The notes under the pieces were generated by a model, which saw only the letters and a list, made by a program, of their open reading frames with translations, searched no databases and was not told the DNA's origin. A stretch of DNA of 64,000 nt, from the NCBI GenBank assembly GCA_003255065.1, contig QAOA01008066.1, forward strand, positions 274,782 through 338,781, in the 5' to 3' direction. A program made the position numbers and the translations under genes. Of this stretch, positions 23,301 to 34,621 are shown in pieces; position 1 is the first letter of the stretch, and each line of letters opens with the position of its first letter. The stretch is from Cercis canadensis. Its lineage: Eukaryota; Streptophyta; Magnoliopsida; Fabales; Fabaceae.

Positions 23301-23903
23301 TGAACATTGAGGGACCTATGTGATACAAAAAAATTTACAGGTACCTAAGTGACTTTGGTTGCATCTTTTGGGGGACCAAAATGACATTTTAGTCTAAAAA
23401 TAATACATTATGTACTTAATGAATACTGGTATAATAAATTATGGAAAAAATAGATTGTTGAAGAATCTATTTATATTTGGATATGTTAGTTTAAAAACAG
23501 TTTTTTATAATTTGTTTTCATTTAGATTATTTGGAAAAAAAAAATCACTTTTAGATGTCCAACTATGTTGCATGGGTACAGATACGAAATGCCAGTATGA
23601 CATTTTTCAAAAAATAGAGGTACGAGTATGTCATGGGTACGCCATGTCATATATATATATATCAAATAGCAAGAAAAATGTTAAAATTCTCCAAATACTA
23701 AAAATATCAGCCATTAATCCTTAACAAATAAATAACAACCAATAAGTATTAACTCAAAGCACAAATAATCAATCAAAATTCAAAAGGAAAGGAAATTTAA
23801 TTGTTAGGGCATTAAAAAACGACGTCGTAAGGCTCCTAAGATTCAATTTCTGCCTCTCTAGAAACGACGTTGTATCCATTAGATGTAATTTCCGCCTTTG
23901 TCC
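19918..23903. repeat. tandem triplication of an LTR-plus-flank unit (about 1.3 kb)
   Basis: Three head-to-tail units occur at 19918-21274, 21275-22588 and 22589-23903, with periods of 1357, 1314 and 1315 bp. Each starts inside the outer chromovirus LTR at AAAACACTCAC, runs through the LTR end and about 950 bp of flank (GAGACCAGCTTCCTG onward), and ends at TTTGTCCAAAAC. The unit joints share the short run AAAAC, as expected for microhomology-mediated or unequal-exchange duplication. The flank holds CCGAACC-type hAT-like debris and no gene. Because the copies include only part of the LTR, the duplication post-dates the retrotransposon insertion. Confidence 0.9.
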
Positions 23904-24915
23904 AAAACGTCAATGTATTCAATTGACCGGTGTTTCCTTTGTCCAAAACATTGTCGTATCAATTTGACTGGGATTTGCATCTTCAAAATGTCGTCGTTTC
24001 CTCCTTCCGCTGGCAGCTTACATTTTGGGAGCGTTTCTTTGACAAAATCGGGCGTTTCGAAGCAAAAAAATTAAAAAAAACTAGATTTGGTGTGTTTCAG
24101 TTGCCAGGTATGTGTTTCACGTTTTGGAAGCATACCCAAAACAGGTACTCCCCATGAAACGGTGTACTAGTGCTTCATAGATGTCCAATAATTACCAAAA
24201 GTGGTATAAAGCATTTTTATGGTGTAGTAAATATTGAAGGGTAATTAAGTAAAAAGGAGAAGTAATGTAAAATAATCAATAATCCAAAGCTTGGATGGAA
24301 GAGCTTATGTGAAAGAACTCTTAGAGTGCACAACTATTTTCATCTTTTACCCAAACATACAATTTTAACTCACATAATCAATTATGAGTTCAAAAAAGTT
24401 GTTGGAAGTATAAATTACCAGTGCCAACATCTATAATGAGAAATGCTTCTTTATCTATCTGAGCCATATTAAAAAGTTAAGTGGACACAATTAAATTTAA
24501 ACACTGACATATATAGATAGCATAAGAAAATGTGATAATCACTAAAATGTAAATAGCATTACACATCAATAATTGTTTGAGAAATGCCAATTACACGTTA
24601 TTAATGTCATACTATCTCGTATTGTTTACCATTAGTTTGATTTGGAAGGATTTTGTATCATTTTAATGGATGCGGTTAAATTTTGTAAAGTTACACTACC
24701 ATGTATACATAATATGATATATTATATATAATATTTAGTGACAAGTGTTTAAGTGTCATGGTTCAGAGTTGGGCTAATCCTTGATGATATTAGATCCCTA
24801 ATGTCAGATTTTCNTAATCCTTGATGATATTAGATCCCTAATGTCGGATTTTCATTTTATTTATTTTTCTTGTATTAATCGTGCTGGCAATATGGTTGCT
24901 TATCGACTTGTTTGT
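23904..24915. other. AT-rich intergenic DNA, no gene seen
   Basis: No exon or RNA gene is recognised. An N at 24814 separates two 39-bp near-identical copies (24775-24813 and 24815-24853), probably overlapping contig ends. Confidence 0.6.
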
Positions 24916-24920
24916 TGGTC
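24916..24920. repeat. target-site duplication TGGTC (left)
   Basis: Perfect match to 27533-27537 on the other side of the solo LTR. Confidence 0.8.
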
Positions 24921-27532
24921 TGTCACAACGTACTCGAAGGTCGCTACGATGCGGATGGTGAAATAAAAAGAGATTTATGTTTTCGAAATGAAAACTCTGG
25001 AGTCGCCACCGATTGTATTAAGAAAGCCGAGAACAATTGAAAAACCTTTTTTTATTTTTTAAATAATAAAAAAAAAACATCGATCTACGAACCAGAGAGG
25101 ATTCGGGAGTCTGTTTATGCGTGGGAAAGGTGTTAGGCACCCCATAGCATCCGTCTAAAGATGATTACCCTAAATTAGTTGTGCGAATAGAATATGACCA
25201 AAAATGTATATTTTATTTACCCTACAATAATAAATTGATTACAAGAATATCTGAAAAAAATAACAACCTAAAATTTAAACGTGTAATGCATGAATTATCT
25301 ACCGAGACCTAAATCCTTCCACCCCTTCATCGCATGAAGCAACCGTCCAGGGTGGCGCTACGTTCACCTAGATCGGATAGAAAAAGACATCTCATATAGG
25401 ACTGACTCGCCTTATTCTCCCATGATAAGTGAAGGGACATACAGATACTACGTGATACAGGTATATTTTTACATGCAATGCAAATGCGTGACTTTAAATA
25501 TTACAAAACTTGTCTCAAAATGTAAGTATTGAGAAATTTTAAATTACATCCAAAAATAAATAAATAAAAGATAAATAAAACAACGTTCTTGCTCCACGCT
25601 TGCATTTGGATATATTCTGGTTGGGCCTTCCAATTTACTTATACTCATAATTACCATGAATTATGTTTGAGGATGNCTCATAATTACCATGAATTATGTT
25701 CGAGGATGCTCATATATACAAAACATAAAGTAGGCAAGCCTGAAAACTTATGGTTCTTAAGAAACAAAAATGAGAGTGAACTAGAGCCAAAACTTAGAGT
25801 GAAATAGACATGCAAAAATTCTATAAATTATATACATTGAAGTCACATGTCCTACGGTTTTAATAAAATTAACATTATTTAATTTGGATTTGTACAACTT
25901 CAGAAAAAAAAAAATGAAAGACTGAACACTGCCAGAGATAAGGCATCAGTGTCAGTGCAACCTTGAGTAGCTAAATTCAAACTTGAACTGGTAGTAAACT
26001 AGACATGAAAAAAACTAAAAATTTCACTCATTGAAGCTACACATCTTACTGTTCTAATGAGATAAGAACCATGTAAAATGGAGCTATACAACTTTAGAAA
26101 AGAATAAAACACCGAACACTGCCAGGGATAGGGCATCAGTGTCAATGTAACATTATGCAGCTATGTTCAAACTCGAATTGGCAATAAAATACACATGCAA
26201 AAAATCTAAAAATTTCACAAATTGAAGTTACACATCTTATGGTTCTAATGAGATGAGAACCATGTAAAATGAAACTGTACAACTTCAGAAACAAATGAAA
26301 CACCGAACACTGCCAGGGATAGGGCATCAGTGTCAGTGTAACATTAAACAGCTATGTTCAAACTCGAACTGGCAGTAAACTGCACATGCAAAAAAATCTG
26401 AAACAAATACACATTAAAGACATGCATCTTAGGGTTCTAACAAAAGTAAAATCTCATGAAAATGTTGTGTATATCTTGAGTTATGTATGAAACGTCACAC
26501 AAAGGTCAATGTTGGGCAGAATTTAGAAATTATGCTCCAATGCAAAATATGAATAAATCATGATGCAATACATACTTAAATAATGAATCTAAGGCACTCA
26601 ATTCATGTCATAATCTCAATAGCTAAATAAAAGATATAACACATTAGAAGCAAAGTCAAATTCAAGCATAACATCACAAATGCATTTTATCAAACACCTT
26701 AAAGGCACAATCAATATTCAAAATCACTTGTAAAAAGAGCCTTAAAGTCATTCCAAATCAATAAAAATACATGTGAACATGCTCTTAGGTCATATTATAA
26801 TCATCCAAGAAGCTAATTTCAACTAGAAATATGCATAATCAAGTTTCTAAGCACCAAAAAATGTAGCTGCAAAATTATATAAGAGTTCAAGGAATTAAGA
26901 AGTGGAAGAAAGCCATTACCCAATTGAAGCCTTCTAGTGTCAAGAATCAAAGTGGATAGCCCTTCAACTTTCAAAAATCCATACAAACTCTTAGGTTCAA
27001 GCTTCAATTTCTCTCAATAGGTGTTGTCTTGCCTTATCCAAGTTGATGAAAAAGTGTGAAGGGGGTGAATAGTGATCAAAATCAACTACAAGAAGTTAAA
27101 AAAAAAATGAGGTCTTAGGAATTAAAGATTTAATGGAGAATGTGAGAAAGAGATCAAGAGAGAGAGGAGAGGAAGAGAGGAAAAAATCCAAGAATGGAAT
27201 GTGTTTTTCTTTTCTTCTCAATTGGCTACGGTTCTCTTCTTGTAAAGGGAGCACAACAAAAATGGGTCTTGGGTTTGGGTGCTCCACTTGGATCAAGATA
27301 TTTGGGCTCAAAAAAAAAAAAATGGGCTAACACTAATAAGTAATTAAGCTTGGACAAGTTATTTTAATGAGATTGAGATTATTAGGCTTAGGGTTTCTTA
27401 AACATAAAAGGCTAAACAAAAAATAAAACACTAGATTAGAAATTTAGAATTTATATTCCTATTTTTTTTTCTTTTAATCTTTAAAAATATTTAAAAATTA
27501 TGAAAAGATCCGGACAAAATACGGTGTCTACA
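24921..27532. mobile_element. solo LTR, about 2.6 kb, probable Ty3/gypsy (Tat/Ogre-like)
   Basis: The sequence runs from TGTCACAACG to GTGTCTACA and is flanked by a perfect 5-bp duplication TGGTC. It has no coding parts. Near its left end it contains the GGAGTCGCCACCGATT and GGTGTTAGGCACCCC blocks that recur in plant genomes within long LTRs; assigning them to Tat/Ogre-type elements is my recollection, not a search result. A tandem array of about 185-bp units lies inside it. One N (25676) sits between 32-bp copies. The structure fits LTR-LTR recombination that removed the internal region. Confidence 0.7.
25830..26420. repeat. tandem repeats of about 185 bp inside the solo LTR
   Basis: Three degenerate units each contain ACACTGCCAG...GGCATCAGTGTCA (at about 25926, 26112 and 26298), followed by AAACT(C/T)GAACTGGCAGTAAA-like sequence and a CATGCAAAAA step. 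Long plant LTRs often hold such internal arrays. Confidence 0.8.
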
Positions 27533-27537
27533 TGGTC

Positions 27538-27845
27538 TCAACAGGTTGATGATGTAAAGGTTTGAGTAGAGTTTCACCTTCCTTTCATTAGCAAACACCA
27601 CCACCACCAAAAAAAAAAAGTGTCATTACCCTAACTATTTCCTACATAATTTTTCTTTAAAAAATGTAATGTTCAGTCATTCACCACTATTTTCTTAAAA
27701 AATATTTTCTCCAATGTAGGTTTTAATTTAATCTACATTACCACTTTTTCTAACCATATAAGATTCGGTTAGACCCATTGTGAGAAATATTTTATGGATC
27801 TACCATTTCTCTTTTTTTTAAAGAATTCCATCATCATATCAGAAA
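27538..27845. other. intergenic, no feature seen
   Basis: AT-rich sequence between the solo LTR and the first SINE candidate. No exon or repeat is recognised. Confidence 0.4.
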
Positions 27846-27849
27846 TATT

Positions 27850-28030
27850 TATTTTGAGCAAAGGGCTTGGATGACACACCATTGGCTCTATATCAGTAGG
27901 TTGTGGATTCAAGCCCCTAGGACCACTCTAGGCACTCCCCCACTTATCCCCTGGGTGCCTCAATTGCAGGAAATACTTATCCCGAATTTAATAAGTTAGA
28001 CCCAGAAGAAGGACATGTGTTCTTGGGTTA
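27850..28030 (+). mobile_element. candidate tRNA-related SINE
   Basis: A box-B-like GGATTCAAGCCCC lies near 27904-27918, about 50 bp into the segment. The 3' end reads TTCTTGGGTT followed by an A-rich tail. A second segment just downstream (28089-28320) ends with the same TTCTTGGGTT plus A-rich tail, so the two may belong to one family. Box A is not convincing. Confidence 0.4.
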
Positions 28031-28088
28031 AAAAATATATATATTAATTTTGAAAATCAGGTACAAATGAGCATCTAATATTTATCGT

Positions 28089-28320
28089 AAGCAAATATCT
28101 ATAGCTAACTAGATTGTAGATTATTTGGTGACAAAGCTCTTCTTACAAGAAGATAATCTTGTATTCGAAGCTTCATATTGACAAAATAAGGGTCTCAAAG
28201 TGCTCCTTTACATAAAATATATAGTTGTAGATACTTTGACAGTAAGACTCCTAAAACAGAAATGACTCGTCCAAAGTGTTGGGATTGAGCCATAATTCTT
28301 GGGTTTTAAAAATAAACAAA
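28089..28320 (+). mobile_element. second candidate SINE with the same 3' end
   Basis: A box-B-like TATTCGAAGCTTC lies near 28153-28173 and the 3' end is TTCTTGGGTTTTAAAAATAAA. The shared tail with the upstream candidate is the best evidence. Confidence 0.35.
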
Positions 28321-28386
28321 TATCTATGATTTGAACAAAAAAATTCTTTAAAAATTTGGTGTTATGACATATACTCCCATTGATCA

Positions 28387-28394
28387 AAATTTTC
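28387..28394. repeat. 8-bp target duplication AAATTTTC (left)
   Basis: Perfect match to 29861-29868. Eight bases is the hAT superfamily target length. Confidence 0.8.
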
Positions 28395-29104
28395 TAAGGT
28401 TGTTCATGGTTCGGCTGGTTTGGGGAGTGAACCAACAACCAAACCGACCATAATCTTGCGGTTTAGTTCTATTCGATTTGGCTAAAATCCATGGTACAAA
28501 CTGAACCAAACCAAATTGATACTAAAAGGTTCGGTTCTAGCTGTTTGGTCGGTTTGAACATGTGGCAAAGGTAAAAATAACTAATACACTGACACAGCCA
28601 TAAAAAATATCATGATAGAGAAGAGACTCAAAAAGAGAACGATGGAGAGAGCCCGAGAGATGTCCGTCCCCAAAGGACATCCCCATGTCCCATCCTGGGC
28701 CGATAATNTTTGGGGAGTAAACCAACAACCAAACCGACCATAATCTTGCGGTTTAGTTCTATTCGATTTGGCTAAAATCCATGGTACAAACTAAACCAAA
28801 CCAAATTGATACTAAAAGGTTCGGTTCTAGCTGTTTGGTCGGTTTGAACATGTAGCAGAGGTAAAAATAACTAATACACTGACATAGCCATAAAAAATAT
28901 CATGATAGAGAAGAGACTCAAAAAGAGAACGATGGAGAGAGCCCGAGAGATGTAGGGATGGCAATGGGGCAGGGCAGACACTCCCCGTCCCCAAAGGACA
29001 TCCCCATGTCCCATCCTGGGCCGATAATTTTTCAAAAGCCCAATTGAATGCATGTTTGCCCTATGTCTCGCCCTATTTACCCATACAGCCATATTTTTTA
29101 TGTA

Positions 29105-29123
29105 ATGTATGTATGTATGTATG

Positions 29124-29186
<63 letters not shown>

Positions 29187-29205
29187 TTATTTATATATAT
29201 TTATG
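29105..29205. repeat. (GTAT)n/(TA)n/(GT)n compound microsatellite
   Basis: GTAT units are followed by TA and then about 22 GT units. The CVCVCV-type open frames across it are artefacts. Confidence 0.9.
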
Positions 29206-29399
29206 TACAATACAGGGAGGAGCGAGTACTGCCTTCCTCATCCTCATCCCCATACCTATTTTTTCGGCCCCATACTTGTACTCGACCGAGTAAAAATAGC
29301 AAAGCCCCATTGGAGATAGAGCTCAAGGCTTTAAGCGATAAAGAGAGATAGAGATCGATGGAGAGAAAAAGATATCGATGGAGATGGAGATTGACAGAT

Positions 29400-29530
29400 A
29401 AAGAAGGAGATTGATGGTGTAGTGTTTCTTTCTCTACCGTCTCTCTCTCTTTAGTTTCTTCTTCTTCTTCTCGGCCTCTTTCTCTCTAGTTTCTTCTTCT
29501 TGGTCTCTCTCTTGCTTGTTGCTGTTGGCT
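29400..29530. repeat. CT/TTC-rich low-complexity tract
   Basis: Runs of CTCTCT and CTTCTT lie within the hAT element, with no coding value. Confidence 0.6.
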
Positions 29531-30087
29531 CCTCCTCTATTTGGTGATTTTCAATACCATTATGAGAGAAAGATTAGGTTTAGCCGTTTAGGTCTCAATG
29601 TCTCAGTCTCATAAGGATTTGCATACTAGGAAAAACGATGTCGTATGGGATGAGGGTAAAAATTTATTAGGCATCCGTTTATGCGGTTCGATTTGGTTTA
29701 TATGCGGTTTGAAATCTCAAAACTGATAGCCGAACCATAGTTAATCGAGTTATTGATTTTTGGGCTGAATCAACCCGACTCCTGCGATTTGAGCGGCTCG
29801 AATTGGTCTGGATCGGTTCGGGTGGGTTGTGCAGGTTGACCTGCCCCGTGAACAGCACTAAAATTTTCTGTCTTCTACGGTCTACTCTTCTTCCCGCTGC
29901 TCTTCCATATTGGGCAGCTTGGCTTCTCATGACCACCTCTTTACCACTCTCACTTCCTCCCCTCCCTCCCCTACCCGCATCTCGCGCGTGGAATCACCGC
30001 ATCTCCCTCGCGCATTCGCAGCTCGCCTTTTCAACTCCTTCTCTTTCTCTCTCGAAATCCTGTCGCCAGCGAGCATCGCTGACACTC

Positions 30088-33000
30088 ATGTCGTCGGACT
30101 CTCGCCGATCAACTTCTCCGGCGAACCAACAAGAGCTCAGGGAACTCAACGACGAGTCCGATTTTGAAACTCTGCTCTTACCTGACGGCTACATCTCCAT
30201 CTGCGGCTTCGGTTCCCTCCTTTCTGGTACGTTCGATTTCCCTTTTTTGTTCGCCATCGTCGTGATTATCGTGGTAATAGTGTTTTCTGGGAACAGAGAG
30301 AAGTGCCAGAAGTACGTTTCCCGATTTGGTGAATTTCAGAGTTGCGAGGTTGAACGGGTTTCGGCGGGTTTTTGCTCACGTAGCTCCAATTTTCTTTGAG
30401 CGTGGCATTGCCAAACCAGAAACTAAGGTTAATTCTAACTCAATTAACTGGCCTCCTTGCTTTATTACTATAATTGTTGCTTTTGGTTGTAGAATTTTTC
30501 AGGTTTGATCTTAGTAAACTGTTTGGTTACCAAGAAAATGGAGGAAAAGATAATCAATTTTTTCTGGCTTCTGCATTATAGATTTCTGCACTTGTCATTT
30601 ACTATAGGGGCTAGCCTATTAATTATGCATATTCCTCTTTCTTTGTTTAAGTGTGATTGATTCTGCAGTGTCCAAAATCTATTCTGGGGGAATGAAATTC
30701 TCCAAGAATTGCTTCTCAAGAGAATTAATTTTAACAGAATTTTTTAGGCTGAATTGATTCTGGGTATCCAAACTTGTAAACCGTGTTTTCACTGTGTTCA
30801 TTGGAACATAATTAGGAGATTTCTAGCTTGAGTGTGGAGCCATGTGCTGGAGAAACTCTTTTAGTAACAGTCTTTGAGATCAGAAAATCTGAGGTAAAGA
30901 GTTACATCTTTGTTGCTATATGTCTTTGGTTTTGACTGACCAATCAGTTAAAAAAGTGAAAGTAATGGAGCTCACATATGATGATGAATGGTCAGATTCC
31001 AGCTTTCATCAAGAGGGAGCTTGAGTTTCGATTCCTTGCTGTAAGTTTTTAGATTCTTAACTGCTTTTGATGATTAATTGATTTCAGATATGTATTTTAA
31101 TCTGTGTTGTTCAATTATTTATGACTCAGGTTCTCCCTGAAACTCTTGATGAGAAACCATTTGACAACCTAGCGGTATGTGGTAATTGATAAAAAGACGA
31201 TTGTGGTATTAAAACATTTGTTTCATCTGATATTCTTCTTCTCTCATGAAGTTGAAATTAATCGTTTGGTGTATCTATCTTTTATCAGGTCCTTTGTGCC
31301 CGCTATAGTGACGACGAATTTTTTAACATTAGATGTAAAGGTAAGCAGTCTTCTGCTTAGCACAAAATTATGGATATAAGGTTTTCTTGATTAAAAAGCT
31401 TATCTCATTCAATTTTTTCCTTATCTTACTTGGCATGCACATACTTGCTTCCAGTTTTATGGCCTGTTTGTGTTTTTCAATCTGACTGTATTGATATTGG
31501 TCAAGGAGTTTAACCAATTCTTCCCATTTGAACTCAAGGGAGTTGAGTGCATCATGAATGGAGAGTGTCACTTGGGACTTGAAAGAATCCTAAAAAGCAT
31601 TAGTATGTTCATGTGTTGTCTACTTCTTAGGGTTTATATACTATAAATAAAGATATAAATTCAATTCACTGAAATTCATCTGTACATGAATTTGTTTTGC
31701 CTCTTTTTTGGAGGTACGCAAGGGGGGAGGTCCCTGTATATGATCTGATATTATGATTCATGAGGATAAGTCCAAGTTTTGACTAATACACATAATTTTT
31801 CTTTTATTAGCATTGTGAAATATGCGTCTTCAATTTTTTAAATTGATGTGATCAGTAGCTACTTCCAGTTATCATAAAGGAGAAATTACAATAAATTATT
31901 CATTCTTATGGACTGGTGTAATCCTTAAATTCAATATCTTTCTGGCTACTTGGAAAGTTAGAATGGATCATCAGAGGGTGGAAACCCATGAGAATATTAA
32001 TGGAAATTTCCTCGCATAAAAAGCATTTGCAGAAAGTACATAGGTCTCTTTGTGCATCCCTGTCTGAAGTCTTAGCCAGATTATTTCATAATTTTCCGCA
32101 TCTCTTTCACCTCTTCATTTTTATATGCTTATGGTATGGATCCTCCAGGAAGCAAGGAAATATATTTTCAGCAGTATGGAAGATGGAACATTGATAAGAT
32201 TTGGAGAGATGATGTCTTACCTTGCCGTGTTTATCTTCGACACTGGTAAGCTCTGTTTTGGATGAATCCCATTTGCTATGCATTTATCTACTTTTGAAGA
32301 GATATTATAATTTGTAGAACAAAGTGGGTTTCTGGTTTTTGCTAGGATTTTCCTCTCCTGGTTAACTTTTTGCTGTTAGATGACTAATGCAGAATGATTT
32401 TTTTCTTCTTAAAAAAAATATTAAAATGTGTTCTAGGTCCATATAGTTTGACTCAATTTTCAGTCAAGTCCTTATAGTATTTTTTCATCAACTGGGGTTC
32501 CTTTAACTTTCCATCTAATCTAATTGAGTCCCTACCGTCAACCCCAATTATAACACTGAGTTTAAGTGATGGCGTGGCTAATGTTTTGGCTATGTGGTCA
32601 TAGCTTTATCTAATGTGGCGCCAATGTGGCAAAGAAACCCTAAGATCATAACTCATAATATTATAAGTGGAGTTAATGGTAGGGACCCAATTAGATAATA
32701 TTGAAAGTCAAAGGACCCAATCAATGAAAAATATTATAAGAACCTGATTGAAGATTAGGTTAAAATATAAGAACCTAAAAAACATTTTAACCCAAAAAAA
32801 AAAAAATGGGGGGAGGGGGATTTTTCCCTTGTATGTGATTGTTCCTTGTGTGTGATTTAATTGGATCCTTGCCGTCAACCCCAATTATAACATTTTGAGT
32901 TTAGTGATGACATGGCTAACATCTTGGCTACGTGGCAATAGTTTTATCTGACGTGGTGCCAATGTTGCAAAGAAACCTTAGATCATAACTCATAATGTTA

Positions 33001-33734
33001 TAACTAGAGGTGATGGTAGGGACTCAATTAGGTAAAATTGAAAGTCAAAGGACTCGATCGATGAAAAATACTATAAGAACCTAATTGAAAATTAAGTCAA
33101 ATATAGGAACTTGAAATAGATTTTAACCAAAAAAACAAAATGGGGGGGAGGGGGATTTTTCCCTTATATGTGATTGTTCTCTGTGTATGATTTAATTGAG
33201 TCCCTGCCATTAACCTCAATTATAACACTGAGTTTAGTGATGACATGGCTAACATCTTGGCTATGCGGCAATAGTTTTGTCTGGCATGGCGCCAATGTGG
33301 CAAAGAAACTCTAGATCATAACTCATAATGTTATAACTAGAGTTGATGGTAAAGACACAATTAGATAAAATTGAAAGCCAAAGGACCCAATCAATGAAAA
33401 ATATTATAAGAATTTGATTGAAATTGAGTCAAAATATAGGAACCTAAAATACATTTTAATAAAAAAAAAATAGTGGGGAGGGGAAACAATATTTTAATCA
33501 AAAAAATATGTGATTGTTCTCTGTGTGTGACCTTTTTTTCTAATCCATACTCATGAAATGCTTTGTAGTGTATTGGCAGCAAAGAATCTTGGTGATGCAG
33601 CCTACAACAACTTTCTTGATCACACTTACCTAGCTGATCGTAAAACAACCATTCGTGAGTACTTGTCAACAACAGGCTCTGGCATCGTGGAAGAGGATCC
33701 CCCAGAATCCCTCAAGTACCGCTATGGTGGTTGA
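30088..33734 (+). CDS. GGCT/AIG2-like conserved plant protein, 8 exons, 250 aa
   Basis: Exons are 30088-30226, 30297-30427, 30816-30893, 30996-31040, 31130-31174, 31289-31340, 32149-32245 and 33569-33734. All junctions are GT-AG and total 753 bp including the TGA. The start is the ATG of MSSDSRRSTSP, the first in a frame that continues into conserved sequence. GYISICGFGSLLS (residues 34-46) matches the substrate-loop (Y/F)GS(L/N) motif of gamma-glutamylcyclotransferase/AIG2-fold proteins. A conserved RELEFRF (about 123-129) may hold the acidic catalytic residue, but this is tentative. The C-terminus ends PPESLKYRYGG. There is no signal peptide or membrane segment. The fold suggests cleavage of gamma-glutamyl amines or peptides, yet the exact substrate of this plant subgroup is unknown to me. 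A hAT element ends 227 bp upstream, and intron 7 is swollen by foldback repeats. Confidence 0.85.
32433..33475. repeat. foldback MITE and two truncated tandem copies inside intron 7
   Basis: The first copy (about 32433-32790) is an inverted repeat. The left arm AGGTCCATATAGTTTGACTC...ATTGAGTCCCTACC is answered by the right arm GGTAGGGACCCAATT...AAGAACCT, with arms of about 130 bp. Two further copies (about 32806-33140 and 33141-33475) keep the inner part and right arm but lack most of the left arm. They are separated by a poly-A/ATGGGGGGAGGGGGATTTTT spacer and have a period of about 335 bp. All lie within the 1.3-kb last intron of the GGCT-like gene. Confidence 0.75.
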
Positions 33735-34086
33735 TAATTGAAGATGACAATTTTATACTCTTTGGTACGTCAATTTTTTACAGTGTAGCAGAAAGATAGG
33801 CGTAACTTTATATAGTTTCAAGTGAAAACGGAACATTCTACAATAAAATATATTTACATAATTCATTCTTTTGCTCTTCTGTATTTTTCCAATTTCTTCA
33901 TGGAAATTTGGATAGGTGAACATTTCTTGTAGTTGCAGGTTCAAGTCACCTGACGTGTTTTCTAATAAATGTGATGCAGCGGGAAATTGCAGTGTAGTAT
34001 TGTATTTGTAGGGACTTAGTTATATTTTTGGGATCCTTAGGTTTGCAGCTTGAATTCCTTAGCTTTGTGGGTTTCATAATTTTTTG

Positions 34087-34585
34087 AACAGAATCTACGA
34101 AGAGAGAAAGAAAAAGATTGAGATTGAGATTTGAGAAATTACTTGTTCATTCAAAGCTCATTGAGAGTATAAAGAGTACAAGTCCCACATCGAAGGTATT
34201 TCAAATGAAAAAAAAAAAAAACAAACAAACACTCCCATATCCCAATTGCCAGCCAAGAAATAATTTCTTGAACAGAACCTACGGCACAAGAGAAGAGAGA
34301 AAGAAAAAGAAAGAGATTGAGATTTGAGGAATGACTCGTTCATTCAAAGCTCATTAAGAGTATGAAGAATACAAGTCCCGCGTCGAAGCCTCGGAGGTGT
34401 TTCAAATGAAAAAAAAAAAAATACTCCCTATCCCCAGACAAGAAATAATTTCTTAAACAGAACCTACAACACAAGAGAAGAAAGAAAGAAGAGATTGAGA
34501 TTTGAGAAATAGCTCATTCATTCAAAGCTCATTGAGAGTATAGAGTACAAGTCCCACATCGAAAATGTTTTAAATGAAAGGGTGT
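34087..34585. repeat. three tandem copies of a 184-bp unit downstream of the GGCT-like gene
   Basis: Units begin AACAG(A)ATCTAC/AACAGAACCTAC at about 34087, 34271 and 34455. Each includes GAGATTGAGATTTGAG, CATTCAAAGCTCATT and TACAAGTCCC, then a poly-A run. The third is cut at about 34585. It is not a CRISPR: the spacing is too long and there are no unique spacers. Confidence 0.85.
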
Positions 34586-34621
34586 GCTCATAAATTTGTA
34601 GAAAGAGAATGATAAAAATTA

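Larger units (their letters stand above)
28395..29860. mobile_element. non-autonomous hAT element just upstream of the GGCT-like gene
   Basis: The termini TAAGGTTGTTCATGG (left) and TAGTGCTGTTCACGG (read inward from the right) are imperfect inverted repeats, with a perfect 8-bp AAATTTTC duplication outside. The interior has CGGTT/AACCG-rich tracts, a GGGGCAGGGC segment near 28960 and a GT microsatellite, but no transposase. A 289-bp stretch (28419-28707) is repeated after an N at 28708, so the true length may be near 1.15 kb. It ends 227 bp before the start codon of the downstream gene and could therefore contribute promoter or leader sequence. Confidence 0.75.

Noticed and set aside
29044-29351. 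Open frames rich in alternating Cys/Val across the GT repeat
   Set aside because: They are translations of a (GT)n microsatellite in several frames, with no conserved flanks.
29803-30399. 198-residue open frame upstream of and across the GGCT-like gene start
   Set aside because: It reads through the hAT end and intron 1 in a frame other than the conserved protein. The spliced model gives continuous family sequence.
34087-34585. Regular direct repeats as a possible CRISPR array
   Set aside because: The units are 184 bp and back to back, without unique spacers, and lie in plant nuclear DNA.
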